A DNA stretch of 47,603 bases from Mesoaciditoga sp. (GCA_002878315.1 PNIW01000008.1:1-47603); one strand, 5' to 3'; positions 9,301 through 16,896 are shown, numbered from the stretch's first letter. The notes: generated by a model from the sequence alone, not told the origin. Numbers and translations: made by a program.

Positions 9301-9900
9301 CTTTCTTCGATAGATGAATACGCCGCTGTCGAAAAAAGATTCAGCGAACTTTCTTCGCAACGGGCGGATCTTGAAAATTCTTACAATTCACTTCAGGACG
9401 TGATAAAGAAGACGGACGAGGAAGCGAGGAAACGGCTTAATTCGACAATGGAGTTGTTGAATGAGAATTTCGGCCGCATGATTTCAGTCCTCTTTTCGGG
9501 AGGCACTGGCATGATGTCATTTACAGAAGGTTTTGATATTCTCGATGCCCCCGTCGAGATAAATGTAAAATTGCCCGGAAAAAAGATACAAAAACTCTAC
9601 ACGATGTCAGGAGGAGAAAAATCACTTGTCGGCATTGCCTTTATCTTTTCTTTGCTCATGATAAATCCGAGTTCTTTTTACGTTCTCGACGAGGTAGATG
9701 CGGCCCTGGATGATTTCAGTACCCAGAGATTCATAAATTTGCTTGAAGAATATTCAAAGATCGCCACTTTTATAGTCATAACGCACAACAAATTCATAAT
9801 GGAGAGGGCAGATACTCTTTACGGAATAACCATGATGGACGGTGTATCTACTATAATACCCGTTGAACTTTCAGAATTTTCAGATTCGAAGGTGGAATGA
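6370..9900 (+). CDS. smc: Chromosome segregation ATPase SMC
   Basis: SMC forms a dimeric ring with ScpA and ScpB that compacts and segregates chromosomes. From this start the protein has 1176 residues, the full family length. It begins MRLVRLEIEGFKSFG, with Walker A GPNGSGKS at 31-38 and a Q-loop segment near 145-160. Two long coiled-coil arms flank a hinge around 510-640 (GVVDVVANMINV, GGSLERSERI). The C-terminal head has signature MSGGEKSL and Walker B FYVLDEVDAALDD. A start 42 bases earlier is open, but GTG at 6370 gives the canonical N-terminus and has AGGGAG at 6356-6361. It overlaps the preceding stop as GTGA. Confidence 0.96.
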   Translation: MRLVRLEIEGFKSFGTHVSFEIKNGIVSIVGPNGSGKSNIVDAIRWLFGERANSKLRMSETADVLYYGSNSIKKAERAQVKAVFEEDGKEISVERIYQSDGKNVYLLNGSAARLKDIEELFFGTGTGKDFYSIVGQGEISNLVNSSPIQIKTLVEEAAGVLIYKERKNEALAKLKEVSENLDQLKVVMDEVEHTMRSLNLKAKRAQKYKEYEETINERKRRYFGHLLSVYYKRQEEIKSKISEYTQKIEESQRELFSLEVEGSKLREYSSSAQEDINKFESEMESYRQRERTLSDLKDSTSSALSELRSSYVENGTKKDGMKAEVERHQTRLEELNRLISSLKSEEDEISRKLSDAQQRYNSITEEISKDQKKRAAIESKISELTKERNSKEVERSKAFENYKDLDQRINVLNAQIEEKKASASRLQEDLDKFSKEESEFLSSVEYKNKKLQEIDEERRKLEDGAKNLRQRKNMISSKIFELKSRYDLLSSSIESYAGYSNATRSVMNAKIDGVVDVVANMINVPADIEVAVSVLLGNRVQNVVVKNSDVAKRCVEFLKANDAGRTTFIPLDMIDMREPTIQPSVLSFKGVVGYAFKLVKGIKGYENLVNFLFGSDLIVRTLDDAIALRDHFNFKYRIVSLEGEIIAQSGTITGGSLERSERIDLISNRRILKEMQSQILELSEEAKKIDDEINLSAQRIEDLLDERRRIESSLLKENISLNNSRGNKNAVITKLAELQREVNNLEKMRSDYSNRMERDQKTISEAEERIRKIDSELSELELVKKNDSTEDIRRRQEMEKVQEEIIDLKMKLNSVRERFGGYSSEKSRVIARIEELSSNISSIESEIQRTVQEMASKEERLKNIERELESVRRDEKNLFEKAKNIKGDREEVLKKMEEIENLLAQKRDGISSLRESLHSADVERVSVESSINQAMAEFQKCNGSQDDIMEVDDQTFQNLGSDIEEYERKMKFLGPVDLSSIDEYAAVEKRFSELSSQRADLENSYNSLQDVIKKTDEEARKRLNSTMELLNENFGRMISVLFSGGTGMMSFTEGFDILDAPVEINVKLPGKKIQKLYTMSGGEKSLVGIAFIFSLLMINPSSFYVLDEVDAALDDFSTQRFINLLEEYSKIATFIVITHNKFIMERADTLYGITMMDGVSTIIPVELSEFSDSKVE

Positions 9901-11717
9901 TGTACGAGAGAAAATTCATAAGGAATATATCGATAATAGCGCACATAGATCACGGCAAGTCGACTCTTGCAGACAGGATACTCGAAATGACCCATTCCGT
10001 CGATCTCAGAAAGATGCGAAACCAGTACCTCGACAATATGGAGATAGAAAGAGAAAGAGGGATCACGATAAAAGCCCAGCCTGTTAAGGTTATGTACGAC
10101 TCCGCCGACGGCAATCGGTACGAGATAAACCTCATAGACACGCCGGGCCATGTCGATTTCACCTATGAAGTGTCGAGAAGCCTCGCGGCGTGCGAGGGCG
10201 TTATCTTGCTCGTAGACGCGACTCAGGGAGTGGAGGCCCAGACCATAGCCAATGCCTATCTTGCGATAGATAACGGCCTTGAAATCGTTACCGCCATAAA
10301 CAAGATAGACATGCCAAATGCGAATATAGAAGAAACTCAAAAGGAATTGTATGACACGCTCGGAATAAAGCCTGAAGAAACACTTCTTGTGAGCGCGAAG
10401 ACAGGACAGGGAGTAAAAGAACTTATAGAGGAGGTCATAAAACGGGTTCCTCCTCCTTCGGGAAATGATGGAGGGAGTTTGCGTGCGCTTATCTTCGGGG
10501 CGAATTACGATCCCTACAAGGGGGCTGTCGCGCATATCAAAGTAGTCGATGGCAAAATTTCGAGGGGAGACGTTATAAAGATGATGTCTTCTGGCCAGTC
10601 CCATGAGGTTTCGGAAGTGGGAATTTTTGCGCCCGAATTATACCCGGTCGACACGCTATCTTCCGGAGAGGTTGGATATCTTGCCGCGAATATGAAGGAG
10701 GTTTCTCAGGCAAGGCTTGGAGACACGGTAACTCTCAATTCTAATCCGGCTGCAAAGCCTTTGCCCGGGTACAAGGAAATGAAGGCTGTCGTTTACGCAG
10801 GAATTTATCCGTCCGATCCTCAAGATTACGATAACCTCAGGAAAGCCATCGAAAGATATAAATTAAATGACGCCGCCTTCATCTTCGAGCCGGACAATTC
10901 GGCCGCGCTCGGCTTTGGTTTTAGATGTGGATTTCTTGGCCTTCTCCATATGGAGATAGTCATCGAAAGACTCGAAGATGAGTACGACCTTGATATTATA
11001 GCGACGGCGCCAAATGTCATATATGAAGTGGTAATGGCAGATGGAATTGTCAAGAGATTTACAGATCCGTCCAAAATACCTCCAGAAGGGACCTATATTG
11101 AAATAAGAGAGCCTTATGTTAATCTGACGCTTATAACACCTGTTGATTCAATGGGCGATCTTGTCAATTTCATTCAAAATGAAAAGAGAGGGGAATTTGT
11201 CTCGACAGAAAATGCGGGAAAAAACAGGGTCGCGCTCCATTTCAAAATGCCGATGGGAGAGATGATCTTTGACTTTTTCGACAAGATAAAGGCCATAAGC
11301 CATGGATACGCCTCTATGGATTATGAAATAGACGAATACAGAAAATCAGACCTCGTTGTGATAGGGATCCTCGTTAACAAAGAACGGGTTGAGGCCCTTG
11401 ACACGGTTGTCCACGAGTCAAAGGCTTACAGCGTTGCGAAAGCCCTCGTCGAGAGCATAGCCGAAAGCATACCGAGGCATCAATTCGAGATCCCAATTCA
11501 GGCTACTGCTCACGGAAGGATAATAGCAAGGGCGACTGTCAATCCCTTTAGAAAGGATGTGCTTGCAAAGTGTTATGGAGGTGATGTTACAAGAAAGATG
11601 AAGTTGCTTAAAAAACAAAAAGAAGGAAAAAAGCGTATGAAGATGCTTGGAAGCGTTGAGATCCCAAAGGAAACTTTTCTTTCAATTCTTAGCATAGGAA
11701 AGGAGAATAAAAATTGA
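9900..11717 (+). CDS. lepA: Elongation factor 4 (LepA)
   Basis: LepA is a ribosome-associated translational GTPase linked to back-translocation and ribosome biogenesis. The GTPase domain shows AHIDHGKST (14-22), the RERGIT switch, DTPGH and NKID. An EF-G-like domain II follows, and the LepA-specific C-terminal domain ends with the basic segment KMKLLKKQKEGKKRM. Length is about 605 residues, close to the E. coli enzyme. Two ATG codons are adjacent at 9897 and 9900. The ribosome site AGGTGG (9890-9895) is one base from the first but four from the second, so I prefer 9900, which touches the smc stop codon. The TTG start of the next gene overlaps its stop. Confidence 0.95.
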   Translation: MYERKFIRNISIIAHIDHGKSTLADRILEMTHSVDLRKMRNQYLDNMEIERERGITIKAQPVKVMYDSADGNRYEINLIDTPGHVDFTYEVSRSLAACEGVILLVDATQGVEAQTIANAYLAIDNGLEIVTAINKIDMPNANIEETQKELYDTLGIKPEETLLVSAKTGQGVKELIEEVIKRVPPPSGNDGGSLRALIFGANYDPYKGAVAHIKVVDGKISRGDVIKMMSSGQSHEVSEVGIFAPELYPVDTLSSGEVGYLAANMKEVSQARLGDTVTLNSNPAAKPLPGYKEMKAVVYAGIYPSDPQDYDNLRKAIERYKLNDAAFIFEPDNSAALGFGFRCGFLGLLHMEIVIERLEDEYDLDIIATAPNVIYEVVMADGIVKRFTDPSKIPPEGTYIEIREPYVNLTLITPVDSMGDLVNFIQNEKRGEFVSTENAGKNRVALHFKMPMGEMIFDFFDKIKAISHGYASMDYEIDEYRKSDLVVIGILVNKERVEALDTVVHESKAYSVAKALVESIAESIPRHQFEIPIQATAHGRIIARATVNPFRKDVLAKCYGGDVTRKMKLLKKQKEGKKRMKMLGSVEIPKETFLSILSIGKENKN

Positions 11718-12337
11718 AATTCTCTATCGAACTTAAGATATTGATAGGCTTTCTTGCCGGAGCCGTGATCCTCTGGCTCATCTTTGCGCTTGGAGATACC
11801 ACCGGAAATACAATAGACAACGTCTTTCTTACTAATGGAAATGCAAACATAGAAAATATAGATCCAATCTACACTAACGCCATGATAAATGCCAAAACCT
11901 ACGGCCTTGTCGATCAAAGCATACAGACTTCTGTTATACCCGAATTGTTTTTTGCGACTTATATTGGCACAAATGTTAAGAGTCTGAAGGTTATATCTCA
12001 AAAGAGCATAGGTTCGACGGAAATTTCGAATATATTCTCCAATTATACCTTTATTACAAATTCTACGATCGAGATCATGAAAAAGTACGGCATAGTCCGA
12101 ACGGCAGACGCTTCTGTGCTTAACGCGAATTTCCAAAATTACAATGTCGCATCAATCCAGTCGATGCTCTCGGAGAGAGAGAGGATACCGCAATTTGCCG
12201 CTTACGATTACACGATAGAACTTCACACCGCAGGTGGCATTGAGCGTGTTCATGCCATAGTCATGAGGGTCCTTTCGTCGGCCACCGGGCAGCCTTATAA
12301 ACATTTAAGATGGGTGGTAAGTTACGTATACCATTGA
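11714..12337 (+). CDS. Unknown single-pass membrane-anchored protein
   Basis: I do not recognise this 207-residue protein. A single hydrophobic segment (about 8-27) near the N-terminus acts as an uncleaved signal-anchor, leaving about 180 residues outside the cytoplasmic membrane. The external part is rich in Asn, Ile and Thr with no Cys and no repeats. It starts at TTG 11714, which overlaps the lepA stop as TTGA, and GGAG lies at 11701-11704. It is co-transcribed with lepA and the endonuclease V gene and may be a lineage-specific envelope protein. Confidence 0.6.
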   Translation: MKFSIELKILIGFLAGAVILWLIFALGDTTGNTIDNVFLTNGNANIENIDPIYTNAMINAKTYGLVDQSIQTSVIPELFFATYIGTNVKSLKVISQKSIGSTEISNIFSNYTFITNSTIEIMKKYGIVRTADASVLNANFQNYNVASIQSMLSERERIPQFAAYDYTIELHTAGGIERVHAIVMRVLSSATGQPYKHLRWVVSYVYH

Positions 12338-12341
12338 TGAG

Positions 12342-12974
12342 ATGATAAGAATCCAGAGAGAAATGTCGAAAGAGGTCGTGATAAGGCCCCTTGATTTTGT
12401 TCCAAAAAGGATAGGAGGATTTGATCTTTCGTATCCGCGAAAGGACATCGCTTTAGCGGTATGCGTGGTGCTGAGTTATCCCGATCTCGAATTGATAGAG
12501 ATGAAATGGACAGCAGTCAAGGTAGAAATGCCGTATATTCCGACCTTTCTTTCTTTTAGAGAAGGTCCGGCTATAGAAAAAGTTTACGGCATGATCGAAG
12601 AAAAACCAGATCTGCTTTTTTTTGACGGTCAGGGTATAGCGCATCCGAGAGGCGCAGGAATAGCCTCATACATGGCTTTGAAATTTCACAAGCCTTCCAT
12701 AGGCGTTGCTAAATCTCATCTCTTTGGCGAATACAAAGATCCGGGCAAATTAAGGGGAGACTTTGAATATATCTACAGCGGGTCGGAAGTTATAGGCGTG
12801 GTTTTGAGAACTAAAGACAATGTAAAGCCCCTTTTTGTTTCTCCGGGAAGTTTTGTCGATTTCAAAGATTGCGCTGATTACACGCTGAATTCTTGCAAAG
12901 GGTACAGACTGCCGGAGCCTACAAGGCTTGCGGATATGTACACGAAGAAATTAAGAAAAGAGATGATACTTTGA
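12342..12974 (+). CDS. nfi: Endonuclease V
   Basis: Endonuclease V nicks DNA or RNA near deaminated bases such as inosine. All catalytic positions are visible: D28 in GGFDLSY, Y65 and E74 in PYIPTFLSFRE, D95 in FFDGQGIAHPRG, and H101. Their spacing (37, 46, 67 and 73 residues from the first Asp) equals that in Thermotoga maritima EndoV (D43, Y80, E89, D110, H116), as I recall those numbers. The N-terminus is about fifteen residues shorter than that protein, but IRIQ aligns with its first conserved helix. No strong ribosome site precedes ATG 12342, so translation is probably coupled to the previous gene, which ends four bases earlier. Confidence 0.93.
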   Translation: MIRIQREMSKEVVIRPLDFVPKRIGGFDLSYPRKDIALAVCVVLSYPDLELIEMKWTAVKVEMPYIPTFLSFREGPAIEKVYGMIEEKPDLLFFDGQGIAHPRGAGIASYMALKFHKPSIGVAKSHLFGEYKDPGKLRGDFEYIYSGSEVIGVVLRTKDNVKPLFVSPGSFVDFKDCADYTLNSCKGYRLPEPTRLADMYTKKLRKEMIL

Positions 12975-13258
12975 GCAAAGAAGACTGGGAAAGAGAAAAA
13001 CAGATTTTAAAGGGCTCTTCAAATCAGATATTTGAAGTCTCCGCGATATGGGGAGAGGTCTTGATATGGATGTTCCTCTTCCTGCTTGCGTATTCCGAGA
13101 TCATACTTTTCAAATCTTTCGAGAAAAATTTGCTCAAAATCGTGATCGTCGCCATCATAATGGCAGGACTTGTCTACCTCGGTGTCTTTTTGATAATCAA
13201 GGCAAGAAGACATCTAAAGAAGGTGATAGGAGATGGAGACGACACAGAGGACGAATAG
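12971..13258 (+). CDS. Small two-helix membrane protein of unknown function
   Basis: The 95-residue product has a charged N-terminus, two hydrophobic helices (about 30-46 and 58-78) and a basic-then-acidic tail (RRHLKK followed by DGDDTEDE). I recognise no family. I chose TTG at 12971, which overlaps the endonuclease V stop as TTGA; a longer frame upstream lies wholly inside that gene and has no ribosome site. It overlaps the following TM1266-like gene by 26 bases. Confidence 0.6.
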   Translation: MSKEDWEREKQILKGSSNQIFEVSAIWGEVLIWMFLFLLAYSEIILFKSFEKNLLKIVIVAIIMAGLVYLGVFLIIKARRHLKKVIGDGDDTEDE

Positions 13259-13499
13259 AAGGCTTGGCGTCGTCGCCATAGTCGTAAAGAACAGGGAAGA
13301 ATCTTATTCTGGCGTCAACGAAATTTTGCACGATTACGGAAATATAATAATCGGAAGGATGGGAATTCCTTACAGGGATAGAAATCTGTCGATAATATCC
13401 GTTATCGTCGATGGAACGACGGACGAAATAGGAGCAATGACCGGAAAACTTGGAAAGATAAAGGATGTATCCGTAAAAAGCATGCTTACGTCTATATGA
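13233..13499 (+). CDS. TM1266-like regulator, iron-only hydrogenase system type
   Basis: This 88-residue protein belongs to the small ACT/NikR-C-like ferredoxin-fold family typified by T. maritima TM1266. It has the usual order: a first strand RRLGVVAIVV, a helix VNEILHDYG, IIGRMGIPYRDRNLSIISVIVDG and a C-terminal helix-strand ending VKSML. The family is annotated as a putative regulator of the [FeFe]-hydrogenase maturation system because of gene neighbourhoods in other bacteria. No hydrogenase gene is present here, so the role is open. It is the last gene of the operon; AAGGTG upstream supports ATG 13233, and a perfect terminator follows at once. Confidence 0.82.
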   Translation: METTQRTNRRLGVVAIVVKNREESYSGVNEILHDYGNIIIGRMGIPYRDRNLSIISVIVDGTTDEIGAMTGKLGKIKDVSVKSMLTSI

Positions 13500-13517
13500 A
13501 AAATCCCCGGGGATTTT
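13500..13517. terminator. Perfect palindromic bidirectional terminator
   Basis: AAAATCCCC (13500-13508) is followed directly by its exact reverse complement GGGGATTTT (13509-13517). In either direction a GC core is followed by a run of T, so one element can end the plus-strand operon (stop at 13499) and the minus-strand omp-beta transcript (stop at 13530). It lies in the 30-base gap between these convergent units. Confidence 0.8.
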
Positions 13518-13529
13518 CTTATATTATCT

Positions 13530-14474
13530 TTAGAATGCGCTAACTGAGAAAGAAGATGTAAGTGCAAAGCCTGTGCTCGAGCTGTAGGAAGGTTTGAGTG
13601 ACCATCTTACATTGCCCTTCGTGTTAGGAACATTGCCAGAAAGTTTTACAGAGGCAGACCATGCAGATGGGCTGTAAGAGGCGCTAAGACTTCCAGTCGC
13701 TCCCATGACTGTGAAGAGATTATTCGCGGTGAGTCCGAGAGAAGAGAACTGCATATTCGTGAAGGCCACATTGACTTCGTTGTTGCTTCCGAGATCAAAC
13801 CATGCGGTTACATTGTTTGAACTTGAATATTCCGCACCGAGTTGATTGGATCCCATATTTACAACAGCGCCAACTGTGTAAGAAGGCGTGTTGGAAGCAT
13901 ACTCAAGCAAGCCAAAGAGGTTTGCAGGGCCAACTCCGACATTCGCTCCAGCGTAGTAAGTTGCACCGCTAAAATTCCCTAACAATGAGGTCATTCCGCC
14001 GTAGAGATTTGCAGGGCCCATAGATGTATCGCCAAACAGACCTATTGTGGAAGAAGTTGCCAATCCGCTTGACTGGACATAGAGATTAAGAGCAGAGGAT
14101 GTGTATTCCAAACCATGGCTATAAGAGGAACCAGAATACCAAAAACCTAATGATCCTGTTCCATTAACATTGCTTCCACCAAAAACTGTCTCGCCGAAAT
14201 TTGGACCATTGTAACCTGTCACGAGAGAAAGATTTGTCATCAAAGGAATCGTGAGGTAGAAATCAGAAAGACCCCATGGAGAAAGTCCCGCGCTGAACGA
14301 GTAATCTGTTCCAGATGCGCTAACGTTCAAATAAGGAGAAACAGTTACACAGTTAGTCTGGAACGGATAAATATTCCAGTTTACGGAGCCGCCTCCGGAG
14401 AAACTTAAGGATGCAAATGACGCAACCGCAAATATTGCGATCGCAACTACCGACAACACTAATACCTTTTTCAT
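13530..14474 (-). CDS. Outer membrane beta-barrel protein, toga porin Omp-beta-like
   Basis: The 314-residue protein starts with a signal peptide (MKKVLVLSVVAIAIFAVASFA, about 1-21). The rest is rich in Gly, Ser, Asn, Tyr and Thr and consists of short alternating strands joined by turns, as in outer membrane barrels. It contains no Cys besides one near residue 42. It ends in SVSAF: a C-terminal Phe on a final amphipathic strand is the classical signal for the barrel assembly machinery. It follows the Omp-alpha gene on the same strand, matching the omp-alpha/omp-beta pair of the Thermotoga toga. GGGGG lies about ten bases before ATG. Pore selectivity cannot be predicted. Confidence 0.75.
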   Translation of the reverse strand: MKKVLVLSVVAIAIFAVASFASLSFSGGGSVNWNIYPFQTNCVTVSPYLNVSASGTDYSFSAGLSPWGLSDFYLTIPLMTNLSLVTGYNGPNFGETVFGGSNVNGTGSLGFWYSGSSYSHGLEYTSSALNLYVQSSGLATSSTIGLFGDTSMGPANLYGGMTSLLGNFSGATYYAGANVGVGPANLFGLLEYASNTPSYTVGAVVNMGSNQLGAEYSSSNNVTAWFDLGSNNEVNVAFTNMQFSSLGLTANNLFTVMGATGSLSASYSPSAWSASVKLSGNVPNTKGNVRWSLKPSYSSSTGFALTSSFSVSAF

Positions 14475-14612
14475 GCTTTAAAGCCCCCTTCTAAAAGAAT
14501 TTTGAAAGTTGATAAAGATAGATTACAATTCAAACCGCTATGCACTTTCCCTACCACCTCCCGATTTCCCTGATTCTCGCCCGTCAGGAAGGAGTTTTAT
14601 TACAATTTTATG
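14475..14612 (-). other. Spacer between omp-alpha and omp-beta with small hairpin
   Basis: This 138-base spacer holds no gene. CCTGA (14569-14573) and TCAGG (14584-14588) form a five-pair stem with a ten-base loop, but no T-run follows in the direction of transcription, so it is not a classical terminator. It could be a processing or stability element that sets the relative level of the two toga proteins. No convincing promoter was found. Confidence 0.3.
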
Positions 14613-15578
14613 TTAACGATTTGGATACCAGTAATACCACACGAAATAAAGCAATAATCCAAGTGTCGCAGTTCCGATGGCCACTCCGGCAGCACCTATC
14701 CATGTCGCAGTTGTAGCCTTATCGTTGACTGTCTTTATCTCGCTTTCGAGAGTTGCCTTGGTGTTGCTTATCTGATTCGTGAGTTCGGTTCTTGTATTGT
14801 TAAGATCATTTCTCAAGAAACTTATCTGATTGTCGAGATAATTTCTTGTAGTCTCAAGTTGGGTTGTGAGGACCTGAATGTCATTTGCCTCTTTTGAACT
14901 CAGATTGTTAAGAGCCGCTGTCAAAGAAGCTATATCCGTCGTGTTTTTGATCACCTGCTGGTTGACGAGATCTATCTTCTTGTAGAGGAACATTGCATTG
15001 TCATTTATCATCTGGGTTAGTCTATTTGTTGTTGAGGCCACCTCTGTTTTGAACTCCGCAAGAGAAGCCTGCAGGCCGTTGACGCTTTGCGTCAAACCCG
15101 CTATTTCTTTGTTCATGTTGGCAATCATCTGGTTGTTAACATTGGAAAGAATAAGCGCTTTGTTAGCCGTTGCGGAAGCGGCAGCCGTAGCCTGCTTGAG
15201 TTGTTCAATGACTGTAGTCAAAATGGCAACCTGATTTTCAAGCGTTACGACGATGGAATTTGTAGATGTGAGATTTTGCTTGAGAGTGTTAACGACATCT
15301 TGAAGTGCTTTGAGGTCGCTTGTTTTTGCCAAAGATGGGTTTTGCTCGATGTAATTGATAAGGTTATACGCAACCTGCGCAAGTGTATACCTGTTAACTG
15401 TTTGCGTACCCTGGAAAAGGCCATTAATTCCGCTCATGATGTTATCGTTAGTTACAACATTTACCGGCGTTGCGTAAACACTCGTGGCCGGAACATCGGT
15501 AAAGGTTGTGGCCGTAACCAATGAACCCATCAGAATAACAGCAACGATTGCTATACTTACGATCACGGTCTTTCGCAT
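14613..15578 (-). CDS. Omp-alpha-like toga spacer protein: SLH, coiled coil, membrane anchor
   Basis: The 321-residue protein has four parts. A signal peptide (1 to about 23) is followed by one SLH domain (about 24-80, FTDVPATSVYATPVNVV, then the TVNRYTLAQVAYNL helix). A long coiled coil (about 85-290) consists almost only of heptad-like Leu/Ile/Val with Asn, Thr, Gln and Lys. A C-terminal hydrophobic anchor (about 294-316) ends YWYPNR. In Thermotoga this architecture, Omp-alpha, spans the wide periplasm: the SLH domain holds the cell wall and the C-terminus sits in the outer sheath. AAGGAGGATGG precedes the start. It has its own promoter and is followed by the barrel gene. Confidence 0.86.
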   Translation of the reverse strand: MRKTVIVSIAIVAVILMGSLVTATTFTDVPATSVYATPVNVVTNDNIMSGINGLFQGTQTVNRYTLAQVAYNLINYIEQNPSLAKTSDLKALQDVVNTLKQNLTSTNSIVVTLENQVAILTTVIEQLKQATAAASATANKALILSNVNNQMIANMNKEIAGLTQSVNGLQASLAEFKTEVASTTNRLTQMINDNAMFLYKKIDLVNQQVIKNTTDIASLTAALNNLSSKEANDIQVLTTQLETTRNYLDNQISFLRNDLNNTRTELTNQISNTKATLESEIKTVNDKATTATWIGAAGVAIGTATLGLLLYFVWYYWYPNR

Positions 15579-15673
15579 TCTTGACCATCCTCCTTTTCTT
15601 TTTAAAACCTTTATATCTTAACACGGGGCAAAGCAAAAATCCCCCTTACTTCAAAAAGATACAATTTTTTAAA

Positions 15674-15702
15674 ATTATACCACTCGATTATGAAGAATTC
15701 AA
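15674..15702 (-). promoter_or_regulatory. Sigma-70-type promoter of the omp-alpha/omp-beta unit
   Basis: On the minus strand TTGAAT (15702-15697) and a perfect TATAAT (15679-15674) are separated by exactly 17 bases. The start site would be near 15667, leaving a leader of about 90 bases before omp-alpha. The -35 overlaps the last codons of tyrS, so the toga genes can be transcribed independently of tyrS. Confidence 0.8.
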
Positions 15703-16883
15703 GATCTTAAAATGATTTTGTATATCTTTCTCTTCCCAACCTTAAGGATGTCTCCATCTTTAAAATTAGTTAAACTCATTTCATCTTCAACGACTTTTTC
15801 GTTTATTTTAACGCCATTTTGAGATATCAATCGTTTTGCCTCGCTTGCCGAACTCACAGCGCCTATGTCCTTTAAAAATTGTGTCAGTCTTACACTGTTA
15901 ACGCCCTTTATCACAGGCACGTCCTCTGGAATTTCTCTTTTGGAAAAGGTTGTCACAAACTTTTCCTGCGCAAAGGCCGCGTCCTTTTCGGAATAGAGCC
16001 ATTTTACTATTTCGAAGGCGAGGCTTTTTTTGAACTCCATCGGATGTAATTTTCCCGACTCTATATCTGACTTTGCCTCTTCGGCATCAAGGTCTGTTAA
16101 TAATTTCGCGTATTTGAACATCAACGCATCCGGTATCGACATGATCTTTCCATAAATATCGTCGGGCGGATCGGTAAGGCCTATGTAATTTCCATAACTC
16201 TTTGACATTTTCAGAGTGCCGTCTGTTCCCTCTATTATCGGCATCGTAAGAACTATTTGAGGAGGCTGGCCAAATTCTTCCTGATACTTTCTTCCGACAA
16301 GAAGGTTGAACTTTTGATCCGTGCCTCCGATTTCGACATCGCACTTTACCGCCACAGAATCATAAGCTTGGGCTATCGGATAGAGAAATTCGACAATACT
16401 TATGGGCTCTCCGGATCTGTATCTTTTTTCAAAATCGTCCCTTTCAAGCATTCGTGCAACGGTGTATTTGGATGCAAGTCTTATGACGTCTTCGAATTTA
16501 AGCGGATCGAGCCATTCCGAGTTGAATCTGAGTTCTGTCTTGTTTTTGTCGAGAATTTTGAAAGCCTGTTCCTGATAACTTATGGCATTTTGTTTTGTCT
16601 CTTCGGCAGAAAGCATCGGCCTTGTTTTGGATCGGCCCGAAGGATCGCCTATTCTCGCGGTGAAATCACCTATTATGAGCACGACTGTATGGCCAAGATC
16701 CTGAAACTGCCTTAATTTTCTCAAAACCACGGCATGGCCTAAATGCAAGTCAGGCCTTGACGGATCGACTCCGAGTTTAACTCTCAGAGGCCGGCCCGTT
16801 TTCAATCTTTCTAACAGTTCCGATTCTTCTATCAGATCTTCGGTATTTGATTTTAAGATCTTTAGTTGATCTTCAGGCGACAA
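15699..16883 (-). CDS. tyrS: Tyrosyl-tRNA synthetase
   Basis: This class I enzyme of 394 residues charges tRNA-Tyr. The HIGH motif appears as HLGH (residues 47-50) in DPSRPDLHLGHAVVL, the tyrosine-binding segment is near 170-195 (YDSVAVKCDVEIGGTDQKFN), and the KMSKS motif is LKMSKSYGN (about 230-238). A C-terminal S4 RNA-binding domain (about 330-394) begins VRLTQFLKDIGAVSSASEAKRLI. The overall form is the TyrZ type. It starts at TTG 16883 with AAAGGAG nine bases upstream, and lies downstream of secG in the same transcript. Confidence 0.95.
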   Translation of the reverse strand: MSPEDQLKILKSNTEDLIEESELLERLKTGRPLRVKLGVDPSRPDLHLGHAVVLRKLRQFQDLGHTVVLIIGDFTARIGDPSGRSKTRPMLSAEETKQNAISYQEQAFKILDKNKTELRFNSEWLDPLKFEDVIRLASKYTVARMLERDDFEKRYRSGEPISIVEFLYPIAQAYDSVAVKCDVEIGGTDQKFNLLVGRKYQEEFGQPPQIVLTMPIIEGTDGTLKMSKSYGNYIGLTDPPDDIYGKIMSIPDALMFKYAKLLTDLDAEEAKSDIESGKLHPMEFKKSLAFEIVKWLYSEKDAAFAQEKFVTTFSKREIPEDVPVIKGVNSVRLTQFLKDIGAVSSASEAKRLISQNGVKINEKVVEDEMSLTNFKDGDILKVGKRKIYKIILRS

Positions 16884-16896
16884 TCCGAATTCTCCT

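Noticed and set aside
9819-10604. Long open frame on the minus strand (261 codons) across the smc/lepA junction
   Set aside because: It lies opposite two certain genes, has no recognisable domain, and its composition mirrors their codon pattern.
11573-12136. 187-codon minus-strand open frame opposite lepA and the unknown membrane gene
   Set aside because: Antisense shadow; no ribosome site, rich in Tyr/Ile/Cys runs typical of reverse frames.
14569-14588. Hairpin between omp-alpha and omp-beta as a transcription terminator
   Set aside because: No T-run follows on the transcribed strand and the stem is only five pairs; kept only as a possible processing element.
15087-15524. 145-codon plus-strand frame opposite the Omp-alpha-like gene
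   Set aside because: The minus-strand protein has signal peptide, SLH domain, coiled coil and anchor; the reverse frame has none.
14613-15578. Internal DNA repeats in the Omp-alpha-like gene
   Set aside because: The apparent periodicity is the heptad pattern of the coiled coil, not nucleotide repeats.
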